64,000 nucleotides of DNA from the NCBI RefSeq assembly GCF_048820975.1, contig NZ_JBMEUF010000001.1, forward strand, positions 2,170,001-2,234,000. The letters are read 5' to 3'. The notes under the pieces were generated by a model. The model was not told the DNA's origin. It was given only the letters and a program-made list of their open reading frames with translations, and did not search any database. Shown in pieces: positions 55,275 through 63,945 of the stretch (the stretch's first letter is position 1; each line of letters opens with the position of its first letter). The DNA comes from Glaciecola sp048820975. GTDB lineage: Bacteria > Pseudomonadota > Gammaproteobacteria > Enterobacterales > Alteromonadaceae. The position numbers and the translations under genes were made by a program.

Positions 55275-56360
55275 ATGGACGTAGGCGTATTTATTCCAAT
55301 TGGTAACAATGGCTGGTTAATTTCAAAGACTTCTCCTCAATACAAACCTAGTTTTGATATGAATAAAGAGGTAGTGCAAAAAGCAGAGCAGTACGATATG
55401 GACTTTGCTTTATCTATGATCAAGTTAAGAGGGTTTGGGGGCGATACTGAATTTTGGGATTATAACCTAGAGTCTTTTACCCTTATGGCAGGGCTGGCGG
55501 CAGTTACTTCAAAAATTAAGCTATATGCAACAGCAGCCACGTTAGTGATGCCACCTGCGATTGTTGCACGCATGGCAGCTACTATAGATTCTATTTCTCA
55601 TGGCCGTTTTGGTGTAAATCTCATTACCGGTTGGCAACGTCCGGAGTATTCCCAAATGGGAATGTGGCCTGGCGATGAATTTTTCTCTAGTCGCTATGGT
55701 TATTTGGGTGAGTACATAAAAGTATGTAAAGAACTTTGGGAAACCGGAAGCAGTGATTTCAAAGGCGAGCATTTCCAAATGGATGATTGCCGTATGAAGC
55801 CGATGCCAGAATCCAAAATTCCTATTATTTGTGCAGGGCAGAGTGACGCTGGCATGGCTTTCTCAGCTGAACATGCTGACTACAATTTCTGTTTTGGTAA
55901 AGGTGTAAATACGCCAACTGCATTTGCACCTACGGCAGAGCGTTTAAAAGTAGTCGCTGACGAAAAAGGTAGAAAAGTGGGTTCGGTGGTATTGATTATG
56001 GTTATTGCTGACGACACTGACGAAAAGGCTATGGAGAAATGGCAAATGTATAAGGACGGTAAAGACCAATCAGCCTTAGATTGGATGACGCAGCAAGGCG
56101 CGATGGATAAAAAGTCAGGCAAAGATACTAATATTCGAGACATGACTGACCCAACATCTGCGGTTAATTTAAATATGGGTACATTAGTGGGTTCTTATGC
56201 CTCGGTTGCCGCCATGTTAGATGAAATAGATACGGTGCCAGGATGCGAGGGTGTGTTGTTAACCTTTGATGATTTCATTCAAGGTATGGATGATTATGGC
56301 CAAAAGATCCAACCACTTATGAAATCTCGCCAACATATTAAAACAGCGGTAGTTGCATAA
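55275..56360 (+). CDS. rutA: Pyrimidine monooxygenase (flavin-dependent)
   Basis: Opens the uracil ring with FMNH2 and O2 to give 3-ureidoacrylate peracid. 361 residues, luciferase-like fold. Matches E. coli RutA closely: MDVGVFIPIGNNGWLIS at the N-terminus, FGVNLITGWQRPEYSQMGMW, and the flavin-binding ISHGRFG region. First gene of the operon; stop overlaps the rutB ATG. Needs reduced FMN from RutF. Confidence 0.97.
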   Translation: MDVGVFIPIGNNGWLISKTSPQYKPSFDMNKEVVQKAEQYDMDFALSMIKLRGFGGDTEFWDYNLESFTLMAGLAAVTSKIKLYATAATLVMPPAIVARMAATIDSISHGRFGVNLITGWQRPEYSQMGMWPGDEFFSSRYGYLGEYIKVCKELWETGSSDFKGEHFQMDDCRMKPMPESKIPIICAGQSDAGMAFSAEHADYNFCFGKGVNTPTAFAPTAERLKVVADEKGRKVGSVVLIMVIADDTDEKAMEKWQMYKDGKDQSALDWMTQQGAMDKKSGKDTNIRDMTDPTSAVNLNMGTLVGSYASVAAMLDEIDTVPGCEGVLLTFDDFIQGMDDYGQKIQPLMKSRQHIKTAVVA

Positions 56361-57085
56361 TGTCTGATATTACAGAATTCTCCGTTGCCGGTTACTGTAC
56401 CGGCAACAATGCCAATGAAGTTGTATTACCTGCAAAGCCAGAACCTTTGGCACTGAACACAACAGAAACCGCCTTAATTGTAGTTGATATGCAAAATGCA
56501 TATGCCAGTAAAAATGGGTATTTGGATAAAGCTGGATTTGATATCTCAAGTACGGGCCCTGTTATTACCCAAACCGCTAAGGCGATAGCCGCTGCCAGAA
56601 AAGCGAATATGCCAATTGTATTTTTTCAAAATGGTTGGGATAACAAATACGCGGAAGCCGGCGGCCCTGGCTCTCCAAATTGGTATAAATCGAACGCCTT
56701 AAAAACTATGCGTAAAAACCCAGAACTAATGGGTACGCTATTAGCTAAAGGCACGTGGGACTATGAGCTGGTTGATGAGTTAAGCCCTCAAGAAGGGGAT
56801 ATTGTTATTCCTAAAACGCGATATAGCGGATTTTTTAATACTAACTTAGATAGCATGATGCGCAGCCGTGGCATTCGAAACTTAGTATTTACAGGTATTG
56901 CGACTAACGTGTGTGTGGAATCAACCTTACGAGATGGGTTTTTCTTAGAGTATTTTGGCGTTGTATTAGCTGATGCCACCTATCAAGCTGGCTCAAATGT
57001 AATTCAAGAATCAGCGCTGTTTAATATTGCCACCTTTTTTGGCTGGGTGTCTAGTGTTGATGAATTTTGTGAAGTGCTGGCGTAA
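56360..57085 (+). CDS. rutB: Ureidoacrylate amidohydrolase
   Basis: Cysteine hydrolase of the isochorismatase fold that splits ureidoacrylate (peracid) to aminoacrylate and carbamate. 241 residues. Motifs: Asp in LIVVDMQNAY, and the nucleophile in GIATNVCVESTLRDGFF. Overlaps rutA by one base (TAATG). Confidence 0.95.
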   Translation: MSDITEFSVAGYCTGNNANEVVLPAKPEPLALNTTETALIVVDMQNAYASKNGYLDKAGFDISSTGPVITQTAKAIAAARKANMPIVFFQNGWDNKYAEAGGPGSPNWYKSNALKTMRKNPELMGTLLAKGTWDYELVDELSPQEGDIVIPKTRYSGFFNTNLDSMMRSRGIRNLVFTGIATNVCVESTLRDGFFLEYFGVVLADATYQAGSNVIQESALFNIATFFGWVSSVDEFCEVLA

Positions 57086-57135
57086 ATAACACTAGCAAAT
57101 AATTACCATAAAAACTAAATGTAAGGAAATTAAGC

Positions 57136-57519
57136 ATGAGTAAAAAAGCAATTATACCACCAGGCACTAGTACTCCTATTGCTCCTTTTGTACCTGGCTC
57201 TATGGCAGATAATATTTTGTATGTATCAGGCACTTTAGCCTTTGATAAAGACAACAATATTGTTCACGTTGGAGATGCCGAGGCGCAAACTCGTTACATT
57301 TTAGAAACCATTAAAAGTGTAGTTGAAGCTGCTGGTGGCACTATGGATGACATAACGTTTAACACGATCATGATCACCAATTGGGACGACTACCCAGCAT
57401 TGAACAAAGTGTATGCCGAGTATTTTCCTGGTGAAAAACCCGCTCGCTATTGCATTCAGTGTGGCTTAGTTAAACCTGAAGCGCTCGTAGAAATAGCAAG
57501 TATTGCTCATATAGGCTAA
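57136..57519 (+). CDS. rutC: 3-aminoacrylate deaminase/reductase, RidA family
   Basis: 127-residue YjgF/RidA-type protein (SMADNILYVSGTLAFDK; YFPGEKPARYCIQCGLVKPEALVEI). Acts on 3-aminoacrylate in the pathway. TAAGGAAA lies upstream of ATG. Family-normal length. Confidence 0.94.
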   Translation: MSKKAIIPPGTSTPIAPFVPGSMADNILYVSGTLAFDKDNNIVHVGDAEAQTRYILETIKSVVEAAGGTMDDITFNTIMITNWDDYPALNKVYAEYFPGEKPARYCIQCGLVKPEALVEIASIAHIG

Positions 57520-57586
57520 TGCATTTGACTAAGTGTGCTGTGCAAGCAAAGCGTTACTAACACTGCAGGTAAAATAAGGTATTAAG

Positions 57587-58360
57587 ATGTATTTTGAAAT
57601 ACTGGGGTCTGAGCTTCCAGATGCAACAACTATTGTTTTAAGCTCTGGATTAGGGGGCTCTGCTCATTTTTGGAAAGCTCAACTGCCTGCCTTAACAAGC
57701 AGTTATAGAGTAATAGTATATGACCAAAATGGGACAGGCCGAAGCCCTGCAGATTTACCTAGCGGGTACTCTATTCAATCTATGGCAACAGAATTGCTTG
57801 CGTTATTAGATAGTATAGAGGTAAAGCACTGCCATTTTGTTGGTCATGCACTGGGCGGGCTAGTAGGCTTACAAATTGCTGTGCAAAGGCCTGCATTGCT
57901 CACGAGTTTAGTGCTAATAAACGCATGGAGTAGCCCAAATGAGCATAGCTTGCGTTGTTTTAGAGTAAGAAAGTCCTTATTAGATAACAGCCCGCCGCAA
58001 ATGTATTTACAGGCGCAAGCTTTGTTTTTGTATCCACCTGATTGGATTATGAATAACATCGATATGCTCGAAGAAGAAGAGCAACACATGTTAGCGTCTT
58101 TCCCTAACAAACAGAATTTACTAGCAAGGATTCATGCTTTAAGCGAATTTGATATAGAAGCAAGTTTAGCAACCGTTACTACGCCAACCTTAGTGTTTGC
58201 CAATAAAGACGATATGTTAGTGCCTTGGCAAAGATCTGAAGTGCTTGCGGGCTTGTTACCCAATGCCGAGCTGGCAATTTACGAATATGGTGGGCATGCT
58301 AGCACCGTGACTACGCCAACTGTATTTAACGAAAAACTGCTCGCATTTTTAAGCACTTAA
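57587..58360 (+). CDS. rutD: Alpha/beta hydrolase of the Rut pathway
   Basis: 257 residues. Oxyanion-region SSGLGGSAHFWKAQL, elbow position GHALGG, C-terminal His in YEYGGHASTV. The nucleophile-elbow residue is Ala in GHALGG, whereas serine (GxSxG) is usual; E. coli RutD also varies here (from memory, unchecked). Speeds hydrolysis of aminoacrylate to malonic semialdehyde. Short gap to rutC with its own ribosome-binding site. Confidence 0.9.
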   Translation: MYFEILGSELPDATTIVLSSGLGGSAHFWKAQLPALTSSYRVIVYDQNGTGRSPADLPSGYSIQSMATELLALLDSIEVKHCHFVGHALGGLVGLQIAVQRPALLTSLVLINAWSSPNEHSLRCFRVRKSLLDNSPPQMYLQAQALFLYPPDWIMNNIDMLEEEEQHMLASFPNKQNLLARIHALSEFDIEASLATVTTPTLVFANKDDMLVPWQRSEVLAGLLPNAELAIYEYGGHASTVTTPTVFNEKLLAFLST

Positions 58361-58395
58361 CTTTTAATTTTTTACACAATTTTTGGACATTATTC

Positions 58396-58986
58396 ATGAC
58401 AACACCTTTAAGCGACGCTGCACTTTCACAGCTTTTTTACGATGCCCACACGCACTCAAATTGGCAAGATAAGCCTATTCCTGAAGCCTTAATAGAGCAA
58501 CTATACGACATGGTTAAATTAGGCTCTACGTCAGCAAATTGTAGCCCTGCTCGCTTTGTATTTGTGATGTCTGAAGAAGGTAAAGAAAAGCTAAAGCCAT
58601 CTATATCTAGCGGTAATTTAGATAAAACCATGACAGCGCCGTGTACCGTCATTGTGGCCTATGATGAAGAGTTTTATGAGGAGCTCCCTACTTTGTTTCC
58701 TTACGCTGACGCTAAAAGTTGGTTTACAGGTAGTCCAGAAGCGGCATATGAAACCGCCATGCGAAACAGTTCATTGCAGGGCGCTTATTTAATAAGTGCT
58801 GCGCGCGCTTTAGGCCTAGATTGCGGTGCCATGAGTGGATTTAACCCCCAATTATTAAATGACACTTTTTTCCCAAACAGTACATGGAAGGTTAACTTTT
58901 TAATTAACCTTGGCTATGGCGACAAAGAAAAAGTCCACAAACGCTTACCTCGCTTAGCCTTTGAGCAAGCTTGTAAAATCGTTTAA
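58396..58986 (+). CDS. rutE: Malonic semialdehyde reductase (nitroreductase family)
   Basis: 196 residues, same length as E. coli RutE. Nitroreductase-type FMN pocket (LGSTSANCSPARFVFV; LDCGAMSGF). Reduces malonic semialdehyde to 3-hydroxypropionate. 35 bases after rutD. Confidence 0.94.
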   Translation: MTTPLSDAALSQLFYDAHTHSNWQDKPIPEALIEQLYDMVKLGSTSANCSPARFVFVMSEEGKEKLKPSISSGNLDKTMTAPCTVIVAYDEEFYEELPTLFPYADAKSWFTGSPEAAYETAMRNSSLQGAYLISAARALGLDCGAMSGFNPQLLNDTFFPNSTWKVNFLINLGYGDKEKVHKRLPRLAFEQACKIV

Positions 58987-59020
58987 TACAAACATATTTA
59001 GGCTAGGAGATTCAGCAACC

Positions 59021-59539
59021 ATGAGTGCATTAAAAGAAGTGACATTAGATAACACAAAGCAGTGTGTTTCATCAGAAGATTTTAAACAGGGTATGTCGGC
59101 CTTGCCTGGCACAGTGAATATTGTGACTACCGGTTCAGAACAAAACAAAGCGGGCTTTACCGCTACAGCCGTGTGCAGTGTAAGTGACAACCCACCCACG
59201 CTATTGGTGTGCTTAAACCGCGGAGCATCGGTGTATAAAGCCTTTGAAAACGCTAAAAGTTTAGTGATAAACACCTTAGATGCCGGGCAAGACAATTTAT
59301 CAAACATATTTGGCGGAAAAGCCGTGATGCCTGAGCGTTTTACACAGGGCACTTGGGGAACATTAGTTACCGGTGCGCCAGTGCTAGAGGAGTCAGCAGT
59401 ATCGTTTGATTGCAATATTGTAGAAATGAAAAGCGTTGCCACCCACGATGTGATTATTTGCGAAGTGGTAGGCATTAAGCAAAAAGAGCAGGCTGGCGCG
59501 TTAGTTTATTATCAAAGAGCGTATCACCATTTAGGCTAA
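59021..59539 (+). CDS. rutF: Flavin reductase for RutA
   Basis: 172 residues, flavin reductase-like split barrel. FTATAVCSVSDNPPTLLVCLNRGAS and VTGAPVLEESAVSFDC are typical. Supplies FMNH2 to RutA. I chose ATG at 59021, which has AGGAGA 10 bases upstream. The frame extends to a TTG at 58961 inside rutE, which would add a basic, unrelated extension. Last rut gene; a hairpin follows. Confidence 0.93.
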   Translation: MSALKEVTLDNTKQCVSSEDFKQGMSALPGTVNIVTTGSEQNKAGFTATAVCSVSDNPPTLLVCLNRGASVYKAFENAKSLVINTLDAGQDNLSNIFGGKAVMPERFTQGTWGTLVTGAPVLEESAVSFDCNIVEMKSVATHDVIICEVVGIKQKEQAGALVYYQRAYHHLG

Positions 59540-59549
59540 ACCCAGTTAA

Positions 59550-59570
59550 AAAAGTAACAGAGTTACTTTT
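59550..59570. terminator. Hairpin after rutF
   Basis: AAAAGTAAC (59550-59558) pairs with GTTACTTTT (59562-59570) with a 3-base loop. The A- and T-rich flanks fit a short bidirectional terminator, which may only partly separate rutF from the next gene. A second inverted repeat, CGGCAGT/ACTGCCG, lies at 59585-59615. Confidence 0.45.
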
Positions 59571-59701
59571 ATTCAAGAAATTAACGGCAGTTGATATATA
59601 AAACTAGCACTGCCGATAACTATTCGTTTTATAAATAAAACTATTCAGCGTGCCGCAAGCTATATTGTTGTAGCTGGCATTGCTGTGTTTGAGGAAAAGA
59701 T

Positions 59702-61192
59702 ATGAGAACAATTGGACATTATATTAACGGCCACATTGTAGAGCCCGAAGGGCGAACCCAAGATGTAACGAACCCCGCAACGGGCAAGGTGGAAAAGCAA
59801 GTACTGCTGGCCTCAAGCCAAACTGTTCAAGAAGCAATCGAAACTGCACAAGCGGCTTTTCCTGCATGGCGAAATACGCCTGTTTTAAAACGCGCTAGAG
59901 TAATGTTTAAATTTAAACAGTTGCTAGAGGATAATGCCGAGCATATTGCAGAATTAATTGGCCAAGAACATGGCAAAATTAGCCATGATGCGGCTGGCGA
60001 GATTCAAAGAGGCATTGAGAATGTTGAGTTTGCCTGCGGTGCTCCGCAACTGTTAAAAGGCGAGCATAGTAAAAACGTTGGCCCTAATATTGATTCATGG
60101 AGTGAGTTTCAGCCCTTAGGCGTAGTTACAGGGATTACCCCTTTTAACTTTCCTGCTATGGTGCCGCTATGGATGTTTCCGCTAGCCATTGCATGCGGCA
60201 ACACTTTTGTTCTTAAACCTTCTGAACGGGCACCTAGCTCAACCTTGTTTATAGCACAATTATTAAAAGAAGCCGGCTTGCCAGACGGCGTAATGAACGT
60301 GGTAAATGGTGACAAAGAGGCCGTAGACGAATTATTAACAAACCCCACCGTAAAGGCCGTTAGCTTCGTTGGCTCTACGCCCATAGCTGAATATATTTAC
60401 ACTACGGCTAATGCAGCCGGTAAACGATGCCAAGCGCTTGGCGGCGCTAAAAATCACGCTATTGTTATGCCTGATGCCGACATGGATAACGCGGTTAACC
60501 AATTATTAGGTGCAGCATTTGGATCATCAGGGGAGCGTTGTATGGCGCTATCGGTAGTGGTGGCCGTGGGTGAAAAAGCAGGTGATACCCTAGTAAGCAA
60601 AATGCAACAAGCCATGACGTATTTGAAAGTAGGCGCTTATACCGACGCAAGTAATGATTTTGGCCCGCTAATTAGTTGCCAGCACAGAGATAAGGTTAGC
60701 GCGTATTTAGCAAGCGCTGAGCAACAAGGTGCCAAAATAGTAGTTGATGGCCGTGAAGCTAAAGTGAAGGGCTTTGATAATGGCTTTTTTATAGGCGCCA
60801 CCTTAATAGATGGTGTTACTCCCGATATGGATAGCTACAAGGCCGAAATATTTGGCCCGGTCTTACAAGTTATTCGCGTAGATACCATGCAGCAAGCCAT
60901 GCAACTTATTGACGATCATGAGTATGGAAACGGTACCTGTATCTTTACTCGTGATGGTGAGGCCGCTCGCTACTTTTCAGATAATATTCAAGTGGGTATG
61001 GTGGGAATTAACGTGCCTCTGCCTGTGCCTGTGGCGTATCATAGCTTTGGCGGTTGGAAGCGTTCACTGTTTGGTGATTTACATGCCTATGGCCCTGATG
61101 GCGTTAAGTTTTACACTAAACGTAAAACTATTACCCAAAGATGGCCATCAAGTGGTATACGCGAAGGAGTAAGCTTCGCCTTTCCTAGCTAG
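59702..61192 (+). CDS. mmsA: CoA-acylating (methyl)malonate-semialdehyde dehydrogenase
   Basis: 496-residue aldehyde dehydrogenase of the MMSDH group. Begins HYINGHIVEPEG and contains QPLGVVTGITPFNFPAMVPLW, the family hallmark. Catalytic Cys is in GSSGERCMALSVV, and the end has MVGINVPLPVPVAYHSFGGWK. It oxidises malonate semialdehyde to acetyl-CoA or methylmalonate semialdehyde to propionyl-CoA. Placed 162 bases after rutF, it probably takes malonic semialdehyde made by the Rut pathway, an alternative to RutE reduction. GAGGAAAA precedes ATG. The valine-pathway role cannot be excluded, but no valine genes are adjacent. Confidence 0.93.
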   Translation: MRTIGHYINGHIVEPEGRTQDVTNPATGKVEKQVLLASSQTVQEAIETAQAAFPAWRNTPVLKRARVMFKFKQLLEDNAEHIAELIGQEHGKISHDAAGEIQRGIENVEFACGAPQLLKGEHSKNVGPNIDSWSEFQPLGVVTGITPFNFPAMVPLWMFPLAIACGNTFVLKPSERAPSSTLFIAQLLKEAGLPDGVMNVVNGDKEAVDELLTNPTVKAVSFVGSTPIAEYIYTTANAAGKRCQALGGAKNHAIVMPDADMDNAVNQLLGAAFGSSGERCMALSVVVAVGEKAGDTLVSKMQQAMTYLKVGAYTDASNDFGPLISCQHRDKVSAYLASAEQQGAKIVVDGREAKVKGFDNGFFIGATLIDGVTPDMDSYKAEIFGPVLQVIRVDTMQQAMQLIDDHEYGNGTCIFTRDGEAARYFSDNIQVGMVGINVPLPVPVAYHSFGGWKRSLFGDLHAYGPDGVKFYTKRKTITQRWPSSGIREGVSFAFPS

Positions 61193-61258
61193 GTCAAAAT
61201 ATTAAGAATACGGTAACAGCCTCTCACATTCACGCAATGCTGCGTGAATAAATAAAAC

Positions 61259-61290
61259 CTCATCATCCTCGAAAAATCGAGGGTGATGAG
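61259..61290. terminator. Hairpins between convergent mmsA and sigma-54 activator genes
   Basis: CTCATCATCCTCGA (61259-61272) pairs with TCGAGGGTGATGAG (61277-61290), with one G-T type mismatch and an AAAA loop. A smaller stem, ATTCACGCA/TGCGTGAAT, is at 61228-61249. There is no long T-run, so termination is probable but not certain. Confidence 0.5.
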
Positions 61291-61345
61291 CAATCATATA
61301 CACTCAGTTTACGAGCTCAGTCCACAACATATCAATAACGCCATG

Positions 61346-62650
61346 TTATTCATATTTCAAACCGTATTTTTGTAGCTTCCTATAAAGTGTGCGAGTACTT
61401 ACATCAAGTTTCTCAGCTAATTCATCAATGGTGTGTTTAGGGTCAATGCACAGATTCGTTAAGTAGCGCTTTTCTAACTCATCTAAGGAAACTAAGGTTT
61501 CTGGTAAATTCGAAACATTATTTACAGCACCTTTCACTTTTGTTTGTTCAGGCAAGTCATTCAGTTCAATTATGTCTTCGTCAGCCAGTAACACCGATTG
61601 CTCCACAATACTTTTCAATTCTCGAATATTGCCTGGAAATGAGTATTCGCAAAGGTGCTTCATAGCTGCCTTCGAGAACTTTTTATACTTCATTTCGCTC
61701 CCTTGCAAAAAGTGATTGGCTAAAGCTGGAATATCATCTTGGCGCTCACTTAAAGATGGCAATGAAATAGGGAAACCGGCAATGCGATAATATAAGTCTT
61801 TTCTAAACAAACCCTGCTCTACTAAGTTCAGTAAGTTTTTATGACTGGCACAAATTAAGCGAAAATCTGCTTTTTTTAGTTTTGTCCCGCCTACCGTTCG
61901 ATAACACTGGGTTTCAATTAGGCGCAGCAGTTTTACCTGCATACTTAAGGTAACGTCAGCAATTTCATCAAAGAAAACGGTGCCACCTTGAGCCTCTTCT
62001 ATCAAACCTTTTTTATTTTGCACCGCCCCTGTGAACGAGCCTTTCTCGTGACCAAACAATTCTGACTCAAATAAGTTTTCATTAAGCCCCGTGCATTCAA
62101 TTACAACAAAGGGCTTTTTGCTTCGTCTACTTGCATCATGCAAAGCCTTAGCAACTAATTCCTTACCTGTTCCAGTTTCACCATGTAATAAAACTGAGAT
62201 TTCGGCTTTGGCGGCTCGATTAATTTTAGTTAACATGTTTTTGAAAGGCACAGAAGTGCCAAGCATTTTGTTTTTTTCTGATTCAACAGAAGCAAAATTT
62301 ATTTTATCGAGTATCTCTAAAAAACCGGTGGTAATACCATTTTCGTCTTTCACTGGTTTCATTAAAATATCACAATACGTTTTACCAAAATCTGTATTGT
62401 GAACATGCATAACACTGCTCGCTCGCTGGGTACTTTGACACGCTTGAATAGGGCACTGCTCACCATGCTGATCACAAGGTTTAGAATGCCCATGTGAAAT
62501 TTCATAGCAGCGGCTGTTACCTACCCTCACCTCATTTTCGTAAGTATCTCGGTATGCGTCGTTCACTGCTAGTATTACGTACTGTGTATTGATAAATATT
62601 GCAGGTTTATCAATAGAATTAATCATTGATTGCACAATGGAAATGTTCAT
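61346..62650 (-). CDS. Sigma-54-dependent activator with cysteine-rich PAS domain
   Basis: 434 residues from ATG at 62650 (TTAGGT upstream). The 23-codon extension to 62719 is less likely. The N-terminal PAS-like domain holds four Cys (48, 59, 66, 71) in RCYEISHGHSKPCDQ and QCPIQAC, a pattern that could bind a metal or sense redox. The AAA+ domain has Walker A GETGTGKE (157-164), GSFTGA (204-209; the sigma-54 contact loop, usually GAFTGA), and Walker B GGTVFFDEIAD. The C-terminal Fis-type helix-turn-helix is TIDELAEKLDVSTRTLYRKL. It is divergent from a DUF3365 haem gene that carries a sigma-54 promoter, its most likely target. Confidence 0.9.
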   Translation of the reverse strand: MNISIVQSMINSIDKPAIFINTQYVILAVNDAYRDTYENEVRVGNSRCYEISHGHSKPCDQHGEQCPIQACQSTQRASSVMHVHNTDFGKTYCDILMKPVKDENGITTGFLEILDKINFASVESEKNKMLGTSVPFKNMLTKINRAAKAEISVLLHGETGTGKELVAKALHDASRRSKKPFVVIECTGLNENLFESELFGHEKGSFTGAVQNKKGLIEEAQGGTVFFDEIADVTLSMQVKLLRLIETQCYRTVGGTKLKKADFRLICASHKNLLNLVEQGLFRKDLYYRIAGFPISLPSLSERQDDIPALANHFLQGSEMKYKKFSKAAMKHLCEYSFPGNIRELKSIVEQSVLLADEDIIELNDLPEQTKVKGAVNNVSNLPETLVSLDELEKRYLTNLCIDPKHTIDELAEKLDVSTRTLYRKLQKYGLKYE

Positions 62651-62669
62651 TTTACTACCTAAGCCGCGC

Positions 62670-62704
62670 TGACAATTATGACCTAATGATTGACAAATTT
62701 GGCA
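62670..62704. promoter_or_regulatory. Candidate activator-binding repeats
   Basis: TGACAATTATGACC (from 62670) and TGACAAATTTGGCA (62691-62704) both begin TGACAA, exactly 21 bases (two helical turns) apart. The second is a near-palindrome. They lie about 85-115 bases upstream of the -24/-12 element, a usual place for an enhancer site, and just ahead of the activator's own start. Confidence 0.4.
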
Positions 62705-62786
62705 GCATTTACAAGGCAAACTTTACTATCATTCATTTATTTAAAAAATTTTCTAACCAAATCAGATATTTAATCCTTCAGCAGGA

Positions 62787-62802
62787 TGGCACAACTCTTG
62801 AT
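62787..62802 (+). promoter_or_regulatory. Sigma-54 (-24/-12) promoter of the DUF3365 gene
   Basis: TGGCAC (62787-62792), 5-base spacer, then TTGAT (62798-62802). Fits TGGCAC-N5-TTGCW with one mismatch (A for C in the -12 GC). It lies 46 bases before the ATG, so transcription would start near 62814. Confidence 0.65.
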
Positions 62803-62847
62803 TACTCCACATATGTATATGCAAAAATTCAACGCTAGGAATAAACC

Positions 62848-63468
62848 ATGAAAGCACTAATTACTGTAATTATCATCACTAGTTTTAGTCTCAGTTTCAC
62901 AAGCGGCAGTACCGCCCAAACTCAAGTTCAAAGCAACACCCTTGATGCAAACAGTAGATCCGAAGGTGAGTTAAACAGTCAGAGTATTAATTCGCTGGAA
63001 ATGCAAGCTAACGAAAAAATTAAGCAATTCTCTGGGCAATTGAAAACAGTACTTGTAGGCGCTATTCAAGCAGAAGGATTTGCTAGTGCGGTTAAGGTGT
63101 GTAAAGAACAAGCGCCTGAAATAGCCAAGAGCGTATCAAAAGATGGGTGGACGCTCGCTAGAACCAGTTTAAAAACGCGAAACGCTGCAAACAAACCCGA
63201 TGCATGGGAACAGGAAAAATTACAAGATTTTGATAAAAAATTTAAAGAAGGTGTATCACCTAATCAATTGTCAGCCATTGATGTAAATGAAAATCGCTTT
63301 CGCTATATGAAAGCTATTCCCACCGGCCAAGTTTGCTTGGCGTGCCATGGAAGCAATGTAGAGCCATCACTTAAAGCTACGACAGATAAAAACTACCCGA
63401 ATGATAAAGCGATTGGATATACACTTGAAGATATACGTGGTGCGTTTACTCTACGCAAGTCGCTCTAA
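62848..63468 (+). CDS. Periplasmic DUF3365 (Tll0287-like) c-type haem protein
   Basis: 206 residues. Signal peptide MKALITVIIITSFSLSFTSGSTAQ. One CxxCH haem site, CLACH (163-167), in GQVCLACHGSN, near the C-terminus. The helical part before it contains VKVCKEQAP and FRYMKAIPTGQVC, the DUF3365 pattern. Related domains serve as haem-based redox or gas sensors, often fused to kinases; here the domain is alone. AGGAA lies before ATG. Probably regulated by the divergent sigma-54 activator, whose own sensor domain is Cys-rich. Confidence 0.88.
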   Translation: MKALITVIIITSFSLSFTSGSTAQTQVQSNTLDANSRSEGELNSQSINSLEMQANEKIKQFSGQLKTVLVGAIQAEGFASAVKVCKEQAPEIAKSVSKDGWTLARTSLKTRNAANKPDAWEQEKLQDFDKKFKEGVSPNQLSAIDVNENRFRYMKAIPTGQVCLACHGSNVEPSLKATTDKNYPNDKAIGYTLEDIRGAFTLRKSL

Positions 63469-63479
63469 GTAAAGGGGGA

Positions 63480-63647
63480 TTACCTTGCAAGCTCAGGATA
63501 TAGCTCATCAAACTCTTCAGGGCTTAGACCCGTTGTGAGCTCTATTAAATCATCGATGTATTCATCATGAGCCGCATTACGAGTGAGTATTGCAGCCTTT
63601 GAAGAAGTAGCCATGTTGTTTGTTTGTGTTAGGTTAAATTGATTCAT
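63480..63647 (-). CDS. Small acidic peptide gene, 55 residues
   Basis: ATG at 63645-63647, TAA at 63480-63482. AGTAGGT lies 6 bases upstream, a strong ribosome-binding site. Product begins MNQFNLTQTNNMATSSKAAI and ends LSPEEFDELYPELAR. The N-terminal half is polar and neutral to basic, the C-terminal half acidic. No signal peptide, membrane helix or Cys. A perfect 11-base inverted repeat lies upstream. The family is unknown. A leader-core plan as in RiPP precursors, or a small anti-regulator, are both possible, but nothing proves either. Confidence 0.6.
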   Translation of the reverse strand: MNQFNLTQTNNMATSSKAAILTRNAAHDEYIDDLIELTTGLSPEEFDELYPELAR

Positions 63648-63668
63648 TATATTACCTACTAATTAAGT

Positions 63669-63699
63669 GTTTGATACTTATACTTTGCAAGTATCAAAC
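63669..63699. repeat. Perfect 11-bp inverted repeat upstream of the peptide gene
   Basis: GTTTGATACTT (63669-63679) and AAGTATCAAAC (63689-63699), 9-base centre. No T-run on either side, so an operator or a 5' leader hairpin is more likely than a terminator. It begins 21 bases upstream of the peptide ATG on the minus strand. Confidence 0.65.
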
Positions 63700-63945
63700 C
63701 TTTCTGATAAAAAATAAAAACACCTATAAATCAAAGGCTTTAATGCAGCCCTCAACATAAATCTTAAGCAGTTATGAACATTTTACATAGTGGGTATGAA
63801 CATAGGGCTCATTCTCCCTAACTACCAGCCCATTACAATATCAACAGCTGACCATACGAGTAATTACATTCAAAAGCACAAAAGCCTGTACAAAAATAAT
63901 ACAGCTTGCGTCACCCAATTACAACTTTCTAACATCTATCCGTTT

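Noticed and set aside
59640..59700. TGGCATTGCTGTGTTTG before mmsA as a possible sigma-54 promoter
   Set aside because: The -12 element does not fit TTGCW and the site is too near the ATG.
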